NCBI GenBank assembly: GCA_000181795.3
Contig: CM012953.1
Coordinates: 4,458,292 to 4,522,291, forward strand
Direction: 5' to 3'
DNA: 64,000 nucleotides
Source: Trichinella spiralis
Lineage: Eukaryota; Nematoda; Enoplea; Trichinellida; Trichinellidae
Position numbers and translations under genes: made by a program. The notes under the pieces are model-generated. The model was not told the DNA's origin. It saw nothing but the letters and a program-made list of their open reading frames with translations, and did no database searches. Position 1 is the first letter of the stretch. Every line of letters starts with the position of its first letter. Below, in pieces: positions 46,950 to 59,061 of this stretch.

Positions 46950-48120
46950 TGAAATCTCATGAAATTTTTAGCGATCATAGTTGATTGACATATCGCTTCC
47001 ATATAAAGCCAGCTTCAGTACGAACCATGTAGAGAAGTCAACCCAGTCTGCTAAAGATTTGTACTTTTGACCACTTTTCCACTTAGCTGTAATATCTTGT
47101 GCTCATGTGTTGTGAACGCTGCTGGGATGTGCCTTTTGTTCTTTCTCGATGTTTCGACAGCATTTAACCTTTGCCTCATATAAACCTCCATTTTGGAAAC
47201 GTAATACGTTTATGATTCTAATAGTTCAGAAATGTTTATTCCATATTTAGCAGCCTTGCTTTGGAATGTCCTTTCGAAATGGGTGTCGCCCTTTGAAGGA
47301 AACCAGCATTGCAATTGCAGGTGTGTGATTTTTTCTCTCAAGTCATCAAGTATTTCTCTGTGCAATTCCTCAGAAAGATGTCAAATGCCATTCAAATAGG
47401 AATGAGTTTGTCTTGCAATTTTCTCTCTGAACGTGTTGCGTGGTCTTCAAAGCGCATACAACCTAAAAAAAAGCGAAGTCGTTGGAGAAACATTGTTGAA
47501 GAAAAACTTCCAGTGCCCGTACCATCACTATTATGCAAATCACACAGGTTCAGTTCATTACTGTAAAAGGCACCAGCTAACAGCAGTAAATCAAGCAGCG
47601 CCTTTATTTCATCTTTATCTGTATCTTTAGCGCTTCTCTCTCTCTCTCCCTCTCTCTCTCTTTCTCTCTCACGTACTCATCCTGGACCTTGCCAATATAT
47701 GTTCGTGTTCAGGGCGATGACAATAATATCTTTAATCATGAATAACGACCATATCTTAAAGGGCGTTTTGAAACGTCTGGCTGCACTTCTTGGGCACTGC
47801 TTTCTGGAATATATGTTTTGGGTTCTTGTTTACACATTTCCAGATGGCTCTTGCTTAATCCATGAGCAGGCAAGATCTCGACCTATCCATGGATCAGAGT
47901 GCTCATACATAAACTTTTCAGTCTTACTTTACGACAAAAAAGTGTCGTTAAATTCAGAGGATGTATCATGGTCATTCTTTTCAACATAGTCAGAATCGCT
48001 GACAATGCCTATATCACTTTCCTTAAGAGAATAATTCAGGATGTCTAAGAAACTGTTACTATCAGATCCTGTGAGTGGCATTTCGAAACCATTGACATTG
48101 TGAACGACATTTGACATGAA
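46950..48120 (-). mobile_element. piggyBac-family transposon relic 2
   Basis: On the minus strand the N-terminal acidic part (from 48117, DSDYVEKNDHDTSSEFND) comes first. Next is WSLFMIKDIIVIALNTN (about 47735-47690), then KDEIKALLDLLLLAGAFYSN (about 47610-47560), then FLQRLRFFLGCMRFEDHATR (about 47490-47430). Further on are SKAAKYGINISELLES and VETSRKNKRHIPAAF (about 47270-47120). They follow the piggyBac order of domain starts. The middle of the DDE core between the last two is missing, so an internal deletion joined them. Several frameshifts and a CT tract inside confirm decay. Confidence 0.7.
47634..47670. repeat. CT-rich microsatellite
   Basis: About 37 bases of CTCTCT with a few C or T interruptions, inside the second piggyBac relic. 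Confidence 0.9.
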
Positions 48121-48709
48121 ATAGAAGAAACTTCACATAAAATAAGGCAAATGATGCTAAAATTAGGTCAAAATTTGCATAAATTGCATAATCTGCATAA
48201 AAAAGTTAACAAAAGAAACCAATTATTGCCATTCACAATCAAGCAGAAAACACGTAGCCAAGAAATAAGCGATATCGACTAGACGGTTTGAGAGAAAATC
48301 GAATAAATTAGAAAGATATATGAAAGGCAGCTGCTCAACACCAGTCATAGATATGACCGCGCCAACTAACATAAATATTTTATGGCCATTTCTAGGAAGG
48401 TATGAAAATCAACAGTTGTCATGACTTCAGAATGCTGCAAAATCAGAATGAGAAAGTTTTCAAGTGGTCCGCCGGACCTCGTGCCACCACCCTTATGCCG
48501 TGCTTGGAATGGGATGATCACTCTACTACCCCAAAGGAAACAACCATTGCAAATTGAAATTTCGTGTTGACGCGTAATGTATAGTTTGAGTCGCTCATTC
48601 GATGCGGGTTGTGGTCATCTGCTTCGTATCCAGCTTAAAACTCGTGTGCAAGTCAGATCTTTCACAGGGATTCGTGAGGTATCTTCAGCACAGAGCAGAG
48701 AATTGTCTA

Positions 48710-48764
48710 TAGCAGTAGTTCCCAAGTTCTGTGGACTCTGACCCACCTTTTAATCCTCGGAAGA
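48710..48764. mobile_element. hAT-like terminus
   Basis: The string gcagtagttcccaagttct and the following gactctgacccaccttt resemble the CAGTGGTTCCCAA ends of hAT elements. No partner end was found. Confidence 0.25.
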
Positions 48765-49905
48765 CTAAAGCCGGATCAATTTTAGACTTGGATAGTAACC
48801 TCTTGCAACAATAAAAGTCTGTGTGCGATGGATATTTCCATATTGCACATCCACTAAACAGCTCCCTTTCACTTTTAGCAGTTCACTCTGAAAAGTTGCC
48901 AGTTTGAGAGTAATCAGTTCCAACTGAAATTTTCTTGCTTGTGACAACTTTAAGAAAAGGTATTCAGAAACAGTAGTGAATTCTGAACCAATGTCGATTT
49001 CTATTTGTCACGGAAGGTGTTCAATAACAACTGTTACTCTAATCTTTCTTATGGTTTCATGATGACATGGCTGATGATGTTTCGAACAATTATCTGAGAT
49101 TGTTGAGTAGCAGCAAATCTGGTAGCTCTGAATTCAGATTGTCAACGGATGCTAATGAATTTCTTGTGTGCTTCAGGGTTGTTTTCCTCACTCGATTCGC
49201 TTTATCGCAGCAAATTTTCACTATATGCCCTAGTTTCTGACATGCTCAGCAGCGAGCGTTTCTGAAACGACACTAAGTCGATTGTGTGTGCCTCCACAGC
49301 TCTGGCATATCATAGCTTGTCTTGCTGTTCTTGTCTGAATTTGATAAACATTAGATAATGTGTTTGTCTGAAGCATGAATATCTTGGGTATGCTGTGCGG
49401 TGACTTCTGCTGATAGGGCTAGGGCTAATTCGAAGGTCAAATTTTTCCGCGAAAAGAGACGGATCTGTAATTCTTCATCTTGCAAGTCAGTAACCAGCCA
49501 ATCATGTAACATAATCTCTATTTCAGAAAAATTGCAACCTTGGGACAGCTGACGAAGGTCGGCAATAGAATCAGAAATGGATTCGCTGACTTTCTGATTT
49601 TACTTATAAAAAGCATTGCGTTTCACAATTTCAGATGGTTATGGAGAGAGATGTTCCCCTAAAACAAATACAATCGCTTCGAAAGATTTCCCATTAGGAT
49701 TAGCTGGTGAGATGAGAGCTTAAATCAACTTGAAAACTGGCCTACCACAATAGCTTAACAGTGCGGCTCTTTTAGTCGTAGGATAAGTAACTTTAAAATT
49801 ATCGAAGAAGAAAATCAAATGAGAAACGTATGCTGCTCATTCTTTTGAGTTAGTGATATTGAATTCTTCAATGTGGCTTAACATCAGTAGTCACATGAAA
49901 TCACA
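48765..49905 (-). mobile_element. Gypsy-type gag-protease relic
   Basis: Minus strand. The Gag part (about 49905-49310) is in broken frames with LPTTKRAALLSYCG-like and SDSIADLRQLSQGCNF segments. Two zinc-knuckle remnants follow: CQSCGGTHNR (about 49305), and C-stop-ACQKLGHIVKIC (about 49240), where a TGA replaces one codon. The protease reads IDIGSEFTTVSEYLFLKL from 48998, then LLKVKGSCLVDVQYG and IVARGYYPSLKLIRL to 48765. The active-site DTG is DIG here. Order Gag, knuckles, protease is that of Ty3/gypsy elements of the K02A2.6-like kind. No reverse transcriptase follows. Confidence 0.7.
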
Positions 49906-49999
49906 ACGTACCTTTAATAGAATCCCAATCTCGTCGCTAATGTTGTTTCTGACTAATACAGACTTTATTTGTAATGACAACACAGTAACAAGATATATA

Positions 50000-50723
50000 A
50001 AGTCGGCCCTCAACTTTTTCAGATTTGATTATTCGCGAATTTCCAAACCGCCAAAAAGATAAATCCTATTTTTACACCCTAGTGTGTATGTATCTGTGGA
50101 TATGTAATTTCAATGCAAAGTTGCTTTTGCTTGAGAGGTTCCACACCATAACAGTAGTGATAGCGACTTAACCAAACTGAGAAGCTAAATAACCGCTACT
50201 AATGCTAAGATGAAAACGATAAAAACGTTAGGGTGAAGGGAAAGGAGGCGCTATGAACAGGAGGAGGTTGGCTTACCGTTCCAGACACTTGCTCCAGACT
50301 GATCAACTGGTCCAGACATGTCTGGAAGTGCAAAATGTCCGCTTTCATGCTAGCACAGTCCAACACTGCGTGAAAATAACGCAAAATTTGAGTAAATACG
50401 TAATGCATGAGGCTACTACAATAACAATGTTTTTTCGTGCTTTTTAAAAAAGATGCGCCCAATAGTCTCTCCACTTCTGGCAAGCTTGCATGCAAGAGCA
50501 CACCGATGGTTTTGACTGTTATACACTCAATCCAACGAACAAAAAAATAAATACAGGATAAAAATTTAACATACAAATCAGTGATATTATTCATTGCAGC
50601 TTTCAGACAATTGCGTAGAATTACAAGACATCGACGGGTGTATGAACATTAGCGACAAGTATGCGCGGAAATTCGACATTCCACGGAACGCACATACCGT
50701 AACTATATGTTGAGGGCCAACTG
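50000..50723 (-). mobile_element. pogo/Tigger-like MITE, copy 1
   Basis: A 724-bp element flanked by TA on both sides (49998-49999 and 50724-50725). The ends are inverted: left AAGTCGGCCCTCAAC, right complement CAGTTGGCCCTCAAC. TA targeting and the CAGT-GGCCCTC start fit Tc1/mariner-pogo (Tigger-like) non-autonomous elements. An open frame (50205-50594, -) is shared with copy 2 but shows no transposase domain. Confidence 0.75.
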
Positions 50724-53439
50724 TATAACGCACACACTACTTGACATTAACTCCTAATGCTGCTGCAATATGTTCCTGAATGTTCCTTTGCATATATTTT
50801 TGATAATATGGCATCGTATTGTATAACCCTACAAAAACAATTAACTAATGAACGTTTTCAGACATTGCGTATCTTCAGACAAACGAATCACAACAATTTG
50901 TCCATTGTTTCATGTGCATGTGATTTTTGTTACAATGGGCAAGAATCATTTTAAAATACTGATATTAGTATGAATTGCTCTTAAATGCACAGCTCACTGG
51001 CGTGAGGCATTTAACTGTGAAGTTTCTCAGCCAATGAACAGAACTGATGAAACAACCAATGAGCGATTTTCATAGCGACCAAAATAACATTTGCATATGT
51101 TTTGCAGTTTTAATTTTGATTTTGTTATTTATGCAGTTTCAGATGTAAATGTTTAACAAATTTATTTATAACACTGCCAACAGTGTGTGTGTGCGTGGTA
51201 TAATATTTTTAGAAATATCATTCTTATGTTAATGATAATCAAGTTTGGTTAAATGGAATATTTTTCTTTGTTTTTATTAAGAAACAGCAGTGCATATGAG
51301 GTATTTTATACAATTTATACAATGATTAGGTAAGTTATTTTCGTATACTTTCCTTCTTTGCTCTAATAAACAAAACTGAGAAATATTTAAATCACAACTG
51401 CTAAAGTGAGCAGTGAATCATGAAATTTCAAAGAAACAAAGAAGCAGCTTTTCTTTAAAAAATGGTGCTTTAAAATTGAGAATAGCTTCCAAAGATAGAA
51501 AACAAGAAAATAAAGAAAAAACATTGGACTCAGCTGAATCGTTGACCTAGTTAGCCGAGGGTCCGCAGGCAGTGTGAAATTCTAATTTTGCACTAGTTTC
51601 CTCCTCCCATTCGAGGGTTAACTGGCTGACGATGCATTACTTGACCTAAAATAACTGCTTGTTCCAAATATGGGTTTTTTAATTTTTAAACTTATTTATT
51701 TTGAAATAATTATATTCATTTCAAATTTTCAAAAAGAACATTTTAAAAAAATTTTCAGCACCGCACAAAATTTATATGTTTACTTTATCCTGGATGTAAT
51801 TGATGATTTGGTTTTGAAGTGAAGAAAGTAGGTCACTGACTGTGGTGTCGACCCAGTTTGAACACTGTTTAAGTTGAATTATTTGTGAAGGCCTCTACCC
51901 GGTTTTTCGTACTGAACGAGGCGCCAGATGGTGACCTATTTCTTTTTTGCATTAGCGTGGTTTCCGTTTCCCTGTGCAAAATTGTAGTGCCTCATTTTTG
52001 AATGCATTTCACTTAATGCCATTTCGTGCATGTTTTGCACTTAAAAAAATTTATTTAAATTTAGTTATCGTTGAAGTGAATACTTTCCTCCATTTAATTG
52101 TACATGAATTTAAACAACTTTTCACGGTTTTCAATTCAGTATTATGACATTATTTTTAAATTATCAATAATATAACTTTATTTTTTATTAATTTGAGCCT
52201 TTGAAATTTGAAATGTGGATTACTTTTGATGATTTCAATTCAAAGTACTAGACGATAGATTTGTTCACTTTTCAGATATCTTGTTGCATGTTATTTTTAT
52301 TTTTTCTTCGGTTTTAATTACTCTCACACAGCTTCTCTGCTCTGCTCTGCTAAAATTTCAAGCAGTAATTCTACAATATTAAGCTAACCCCTTGTCTCTC
52401 ATTTTCTCACTTCAGCTAACGTTGAAATTTGCTTCTTCACTTTGCCACAGTTGTTTTCCTTGGAATTTAAATATCTGCTTATTGAAAAAGCAAAATGAAA
52501 CATCTTAGTTTGTTCTCTCTATATCCATTGATATTAAGCTTTCGTAGATAGCCGTCGTCGTTGTCGTCGTCATCATTCATCAGTGAGTGGAATTAGACGC
52601 GCTAATTTTTGCCGCTTATTCTGAGCTTAATAAAAACTGCGTTGACAGTGGTCTGATTCCACTTTGACAAAACCCGACACCAGTATACCGAAACGAAGTC
52701 GCATCATTTGGGTCAAAGTGGACCTGTAATTCTAGTTCCAAGCCAGTTTTATGGTGAATTTTTGCCTAATACAGGTATGATTTCAATTGCTTACAAAAGG
52801 AGGTTCTGTTTATACGGTTCAATTTGACGCTAAAATGCCCTAACATTGGATTGTGGTTTTCTTCATTTTGACAGCTGTCTCATTTGACACTGTTTAATGG
52901 GTGCATTGAATGATTATATATATATATATATACATGTTGTGCGTAATTTGATCTGCGTTGATTTAATTTCTATTTTGATGCACTTGACCCAAGATGAAGT
53001 ATAGGTGCGATTTTATTAATGTTGCTGATAAGTGAGATAGATATTGATGAAAGATTGATGACAATTTATTAATTATGAAATGATAATAATAAAAACTGTT
53101 AATAATAAAAACAGCATGCTGCTGTGGTAGAATTTCAGACGACCGGATTTTTAAATTTTACATGTTCACATGCAAACATATATTAAATAGCAGTAGTTTA
53201 GTAGTATATAATTAATCAGTTGGAAGACATTTTTTAAAGCATAACTTTTCAGATATAGCTTTGAGGACAATGCAATTTTTTGAAAATTGCTATTTTAATT
53301 TTTTTCAAGCTTCAATAAGGTACACTGTAATGAATAAGAATGTGCAAGTACGTTTTATTAGAATTTCAGAAATTTCATCAGTTCATCAACGCATTTACAT
53401 TATTTTGTTTAATTTAATTATTAAATTAAAAAAGAAATA
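50724..53439. other. Intergenic spacer between the two MITEs
   Basis: About 2.7 kb with no supportable gene. It contains a GC-richer patch at about 51540-51960, a TA dinucleotide run (52916-52932) and a CGT trinucleotide stretch (52550-52575). Confidence 0.4.
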
Positions 53440-54171
53440 TAGTCGGCCCTTGACATTCGCTGTATGTGCCTTTGGCAGATTACAATGGGCAGAACCACGA
53501 ATATTTGCCACTTCTATTTATACACAACGCTGATGCCTTATAATCCTACGCAATGTCTGAAAGCTGCAAGGAATAATATCACGGAAAGTCTACTGATTTG
53601 CATGTTAAATTATTATCTCGTATTTATTTTTTTATTCATTTGATTGAGTGTACAACAGTCAAAACCATCGGTGTGCTCTTGCATGCAAGCTTGCCAGAAG
53701 TGGAGGGACTTGGGGACATCTTTGTTAAAAAACATTGTAACTATAGTAGCTTCATGTATTACGTGTTTACTCAAATTTTGCGTTATTCTCACACAGTGTT
53801 GGACTGTGTTAGCATGAAAGCGGACATTCTGCACTTCCAGACATGTCTGGACCGGTTATCAGTCTGGAGCAAGTGTCTGGAATCGCGGAACCGGTGCTGC
53901 GTGTGTCTGGAACGGTAAGCCAACCTCCTGTTCACAGCGCCTCCTTTCCTATCACCCTAAGGTTTTTATCATTTTCATCTTAGCATTAGTAGCGATTATT
54001 TAGCCTCTTAGTTTTGTTAAGTCGTTATCACTACTGTTATGGTGTGGAACCTCACAAGCAGAAGGAACCTTGCACTGAAGTTGTAGATCCACAGATACAT
54101 ACATATTAGGGTCTAAAAATAGGATTCATCTTTGTGGCGGTTTTGATATCTGCGAAGCTGAGGGCCTACTG
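53440..54171 (+). mobile_element. pogo/Tigger-like MITE, copy 2 (inverted)
   Basis: A 732-bp element with flanking TA (53438-53439 and 54172-54173), ends TAGTCGGCCCTTGAC and, on the complement, CAGTAGGCCCTCAGC. Its body matches copy 1 in the opposite orientation, including the frame at 53598-53918 (VKTIGVLLHASLPEVE is shared). It ends 79 bases before the ATG of the C2H2 zinc-finger gene. Confidence 0.75.
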
Positions 54172-54250
54172 TACTTTATATATTTGCCAACTGAATGTTA
54201 CTTTTACGTTAATGAATATTCTGTTTAGAGTATACATTAAAGGTTACCGA

Positions 54251-56939
54251 ATGGAAGACAGAAGCAAAGAAAATTTGAGTTTTAAAGCTGAAAAAGAGGA
54301 AAGCATAAATATAATGTTGAACATCAAATCAAAGAAGCTGGCTGCGTTTGAAGCTTGGCGGCAGCGGCGAATGGCTGAGCTGAACAGATTAGAATTAGAA
54401 TCACACGCTGATTCAATAATCGAATCTTCTAATGATAGTTCGTCTGGATCGACTAGCGCTCCTTTGCTTGCTAAGTACCTGCTTCAACCGTCGAAGCATT
54501 TGCCTTTGGAAACTCGCTCTATCAATGTGATGGACTGTTCTCAACAGAGTGATACTACTTCACCATTGTTGAAAAGTTGTGGCAAAAGTTGGACTACCTC
54601 ATCAGCCGAAGATGATGCGGAAGAACTTTTAGTTCCGGGTATAGTTTCCGGTGATCAGTTTCAAAAGAAATGTAAACTGTTTAAACACAACGACAGTACG
54701 TTTTACCCTTATATCAAGTGCACGTTGTGCGAAGAATGGGTTTGTTCAAGGAATCGCATTAATCATATTGAATCGCATCTGCATTATCAACCTTACAAAT
54801 GTAGTGAATGCGATCATAAGAGTCGTAAGGAAATATTCATCGGCATCCATATACGCCAGTGTCATGACGGAATTGGCAGCGTTGTGATTGCCCATGATGC
54901 AGAGTTGGAAAAACGTGCTTGGGCACTGGCTGAGCAGTGCATTCAGCACACCAGGGCAGAGATTATAAAGCTCAATCGAAATTTGGTGGAGCAGAAATCG
55001 TCACCGGATATGGAAAATTCTCCGGAATTAATCCGATTATTAGAGGAAGAAAGTTTGCTTAACAAAGCACTGACTGAGAGCCAGCGCTCCAAAGATTGGC
55101 CGATAAAACCAGCCGCAGACGATGCTTGCATGCTGCCGACGAGCAGTAAGTCTTATATTCGAACTGTTCATCAGCAACGCAGTTCGTCCAGTGAACTAAT
55201 CGAATCTGGTCGAGGGACGACTCAGCTTTTCGTTTCTTGCATGAAAGAAGAACATTGCTGTGGAATATGTCAATTTTACGTTGCTGAGTAATTGCCGCTT
55301 TCTTCATTATTCTTTTATTACGTGACAGTTTTAAAATATAAGATTTTTTAAATCCTTTTAATGCAAGTTAAACTGCAATAGATGTACAATTTAAAGTTAA
55401 GAATTTTTCACTAGTATAGTAATTATTGCTGTGATGTGTTTTTTTAAATAGAATTGTTATTGTTGTTCTTTATAATGCTTAGATGTTGAAACTGAAGGAA
55501 TAATATGCTTTCTTTCAAATTATAATTAAAATCAATCTTAAAGATTAAGATCAAAGAAATTTACAGATAATTCATTTTTTGAAAATATCACGGTGTATTC
55601 ATTTAATTTCAATCGAAGTTATGAATACTGATGTTAATTTTGTAAAATGAATCGTACCATATAACTGAGCAGAATTAGTCTGATTATAGATTTTTTTCAG
55701 ATATTTTATGAAACAACTCTTATAGTAGGTTTCCTTTTTTTCAAACAGTGGAATGAACATTTTCAGATAATCTAATAAATTGTTATTGTGTTTTTTGTAA
55801 ATTTTCATCTATTTATAATCCAATCCATTGAAAAAGCAATAAATGCTTGTTTTATTATTAGGAATGCAGTGTTACTGGAAGATCATGTTCGTTCGCATTT
55901 GTCAGAAGAGTCATTTGCATGTCCAGGAGAAAATTGCGAGGTTCGACATTCATCGCGATTTTTTCTCCGTCGTCACATCAAACAGATCCATGGAATGCGC
56001 ACATTGCCACACGATTTGTTGGAAGAACAGCCAACTTTGGTCGAAGAATTTCTCAATCTTTGCGGGCGTTGTTTTGCCGGTTATTTTACCGAAACAGTAT
56101 TGGAACGGTATAAATTTAAATATTTCGTGGTGCGTCGATCTGACAAGCAGGATGAATTGCGATCGTGTCGTTTTTCGAAAAGGAAGCTTACCGGTGCGAA
56201 TGTTGGAAATAGAACAAAAAATACCAAAAATACTGCAAAGAGTATAATAAATACAGAAATGGATTTCCCGTGTCTTGGCTGCGCAGTGAAGCTTCGTTTG
56301 TTTTCGGATGATTTTTCAGCTGGCTGTTGCGCCTGTATGGAGAGAGCAGGTTCAGTGGATGATTTGGGAAATGGTTCAGTGTTTTGCAATCTTTGCTCAT
56401 TGCTTATACCTGGTGATCTGGTGTTGCTTGAGCAGCATGCAATTCGTCACATGATTCCGTTGCCTTTTGGATGTATTGCGTGCGCGTTCACGGATTGGAA
56501 AATGAAATCACTAGTTGAACATTTGAAAATGTCGCATCCGACTGATCAGTTCATTGAATTGTATGTTTTCCAATGGCGTTTGAAGGATTGGAAGCAAATT
56601 TGGCGTCAGTCTTTTGAGCAGTGTTTTGTAAAAATGCTGGAAAACGATGATTTCCAAAATATCCAAGAAAAGAAACGATGTGCGTTGTGCTTGATGGAAG
56701 TTGTTGATACTGATGAAGCTTTGTACGAGCACACACGATATCATGCCAGTGTTCGCAAATATACATGCGTATTTTGCAATTTTTTGTATACTGCAGACTT
56801 GCAGCTAATCTCAGATCACATTATCAATGAACATCCAACTATGCCTGTTGTAATCAAATTCGCGAACGATACTCCAGAAATAATATCTGAACGTTTGCGC
56901 ATCCAGGCCGCTTGCTTTCCATTTGTTCAAGGTGTTTAA
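54251..56939 (+). CDS. Multi-C2H2 zinc-finger protein
   Basis: Two exons in phase: 54251-55287 (donor GTAATT) and 55862-56939, 704 residues. The frame is open further upstream into the MITE, but the ATG at 54251 (MEDRSKENLSF) is the natural start. Residues 15-50 form a charged helix; residues 50-150 are Ser-rich and disordered. At least eight C2H2 fingers follow: C157-H176 (CTLCEEW), CSECDHKSRKE, CGICQFYVAE (assembled across the splice), CPGENCEVRHSSRF, CNLCSLLIPGD, CIACAFTDWK, CALCLMEVVD and CVFCNFLYTAD. A C-rich CLGC...CCACME pair lies in the middle. The fingers are spaced irregularly without TGEKP linkers, which suggests a structural or protein-binding array as much as DNA binding. It is presumably nuclear. 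No specific orthologue recognised. Confidence 0.75.
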
Positions 56940-56998
56940 TGTGTTTTTATTTGCACGTTGATAACGGCAATATGTTTTAACGTTTATTAACTTTCTGA

Positions 56999-57194
56999 TG
57001 GATTCTTTGGGTGGAATCCACCACAGGGTGTTTTGTATCTGTTTTCCTCTGTCATTTTCTATTGTTATGATCTGAACTTCTGTGACGTCTTTTTTGAAAC
57101 AATATGATATGTTTTAAAAAATTCAACGTTTTAAGCTTTTTTTAAAGATTTTACAACATCTCAAGTTCTTTGGATTCTTTTGGGTTGGAATCCA
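56999..57194 (+). repeat. Two repeated hairpins downstream of the zinc-finger gene
   Basis: TGGATTC and GAATCCA form 7-bp stems at 56999-57020 (8-base loop) and again at 57171-57194 (10-base loop). Both loops contain TTTGGGT. They lie 60 and 230 bases after the stop codon. Confidence 0.5.
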
Positions 57195-57312
57195 CCCCAC
57201 GTCAGAAAAACGTGTAAAAATCCCGAATAATCTTAATTCCTTGTAAGTTTTCTCATCAGATAATATTAACTTCATTTTACATTTTTTTATCAAAAAGGAA
57301 TTAAAATAATTT

Positions 57313-59000
57313 TTAACCCTTGTGCTACCTTTCGGTTTTTGATTTTTAGCTTAATGAAATATGCCATTATACTTGCTCGTGGTTTATGAAATTTAGTGAC
57401 TTGGCCTCATTTTATGTAATGAGTGAATGTGCTACCACATGACAGCTTTTGATGCGTTTAAATATGGCTGTGCGCAATGATTGCCTACACTGATTGCCTT
57501 TCGGGTCAATTTGATTGATTGCTTATTATACACATAAATTGTTGCCTTGCTTAAATCAATCACTTTTCACCTTGTTGGCGCACATATATTTGATAACCGG
57601 AAAAAATGTTCTTTATGTACTGTGATCCACTCATATCCTAATCAGGCCTTTCTTACTCATATCTATCATGCCGTACATATTTTATTTGTTACAGACATAG
57701 CAGTTCTTCAAATTATTGGATATTCTATTGTTTGTAGTCACATATTTGGAAATAGCTGTTGTTATTGAGTATCAGTTCACGTTGAAAGTTATCATTTGTT
57801 GAGTTTGATGCTGCGATAAAACCGATCGTATATCATCTCATGTTGAATCTGAGGATATTATACCGATAATACGTGAGAATTTTGGGAGAAACGTTTGGAA
57901 ATCAAAAGACAGAAGCGTCAAATGTTTTGCCAATGCGTCAAACGCGCGAGGTCCACTGTCCTCATGCAATGTAATCAAGACGGTTTTAGGTCTAACAAAA
58001 TATGCCATCTCCCGCGCTATTGATTTGCAATCAGTATTCCAGCATTTCATTACCCCAAATTATGTATAATATGTAAATAATACTGGAAAATAGGTGCATA
58101 AATATGTTTTGAGCTGACTGATCAGACACGTAGAAGCATACATCGGACTGTTGATACTGGCTGCAGTGTATAAATCAAGAGCAGAGACAAGAAAACGGAA
58201 GAACCATATTCTCTTCTGTTACGTCTCTAAAACCATTTCTCATGATCTCACGGTTATTACGTTCTGGCCAGCGTAAAACTACAGCTGCCAGAAAGAAACA
58301 CGACAAACTGGCCGCCATCAGAGAAGTGTGAGGTCTTTGGATGGCTACATTACCTCGCATGTACAGTCCTGGGCCTTGCGATTGGCTGTTTCAGAGATCG
58401 TCGTTTATTCAAGGAATACATGCTGAGTAAAGCAGCCAAGTATAGCATAAAGATATGGACTGCATGTGACGCTAAATTCAACTCTGTTTGGAACATGTGA
58501 ATCTATACAGGAAAGGCAGAGGGAGAAGCACCTGAAAGGCATGCGGATTGTAACGGATTTGACTAAAGGACTGAAAGGTTGCAATGTCACATGTGACAAT
58601 TTTTTCACGTCTTACCAGCTTGCAGTGGAACTACGAAAACGGAAGTTGCCAGTGCTGGGCACCATCATAAAGGACAAAGGAGTGCTACCACAAGAGCTTT
58701 TAGTTATGTGTGGCAAGCAAAGGTAGTCATCCATTTTTGCTTTTTCTGCTGAAGCACTTGTGATTCCTTACTGTCCAAAAAAGAACAAAAATGTGCTTCT
58801 AATGAAAATGATGCACAAAGATCTAACCGTTACTAGCGGCTCAAAGAAGCAAGCAGCATGTAAACTTTATCCATCCAGCAGACAACAAGACAAGTTCTAA
58901 ATGTATTTTTTGTCAAAAATATATGTGCGAGAAACGCACTGCTTCCCTCTGCACGAACTGCATCACAACTATAAAGACAGTGAGCCTCACTAAGTTACTG
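57313..59000 (+). mobile_element. piggyBac-family transposon relic 3
   Basis: TTAA at 57313-57316 is followed by CCCTTGTGCTACCTTTCGG, a plausible piggyBac terminus. In broken plus-strand frames, SRAIDLQSVFQHFITPNY (about 58010) and HVEAYIGLLILAAVYKSR (about 58125) come first. LSKAAKYSIKIWTACDAKFN (about 58420) and GLKGCNVTCDNFFTSYQLAV (about 58570, with the DDE-region DNFFTS) follow. The C-terminal part has KRKLPVLGTIIKDKGVLPQE, a PKKNKNVLLMKMMHKD segment (about 58770) and the cysteine-rich CIFCQKYMCEKRTASLCTNC (about 58900). The order is complete but stops and frameshifts interrupt it. The far terminus was not found. Confidence 0.75.
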
Positions 59001-59061
59001 TATTTGATTGTATTGTACGGAGCTCATTTTTTCTCCATTAAATAAGCAACGCATACATAGC

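Noticed and set aside
50205-50594. 129-codon frame inside MITE copy 1 that recurs in copy 2
   Set aside because: Conservation is explained by both being copies of one element; no transposase or other domain is visible.
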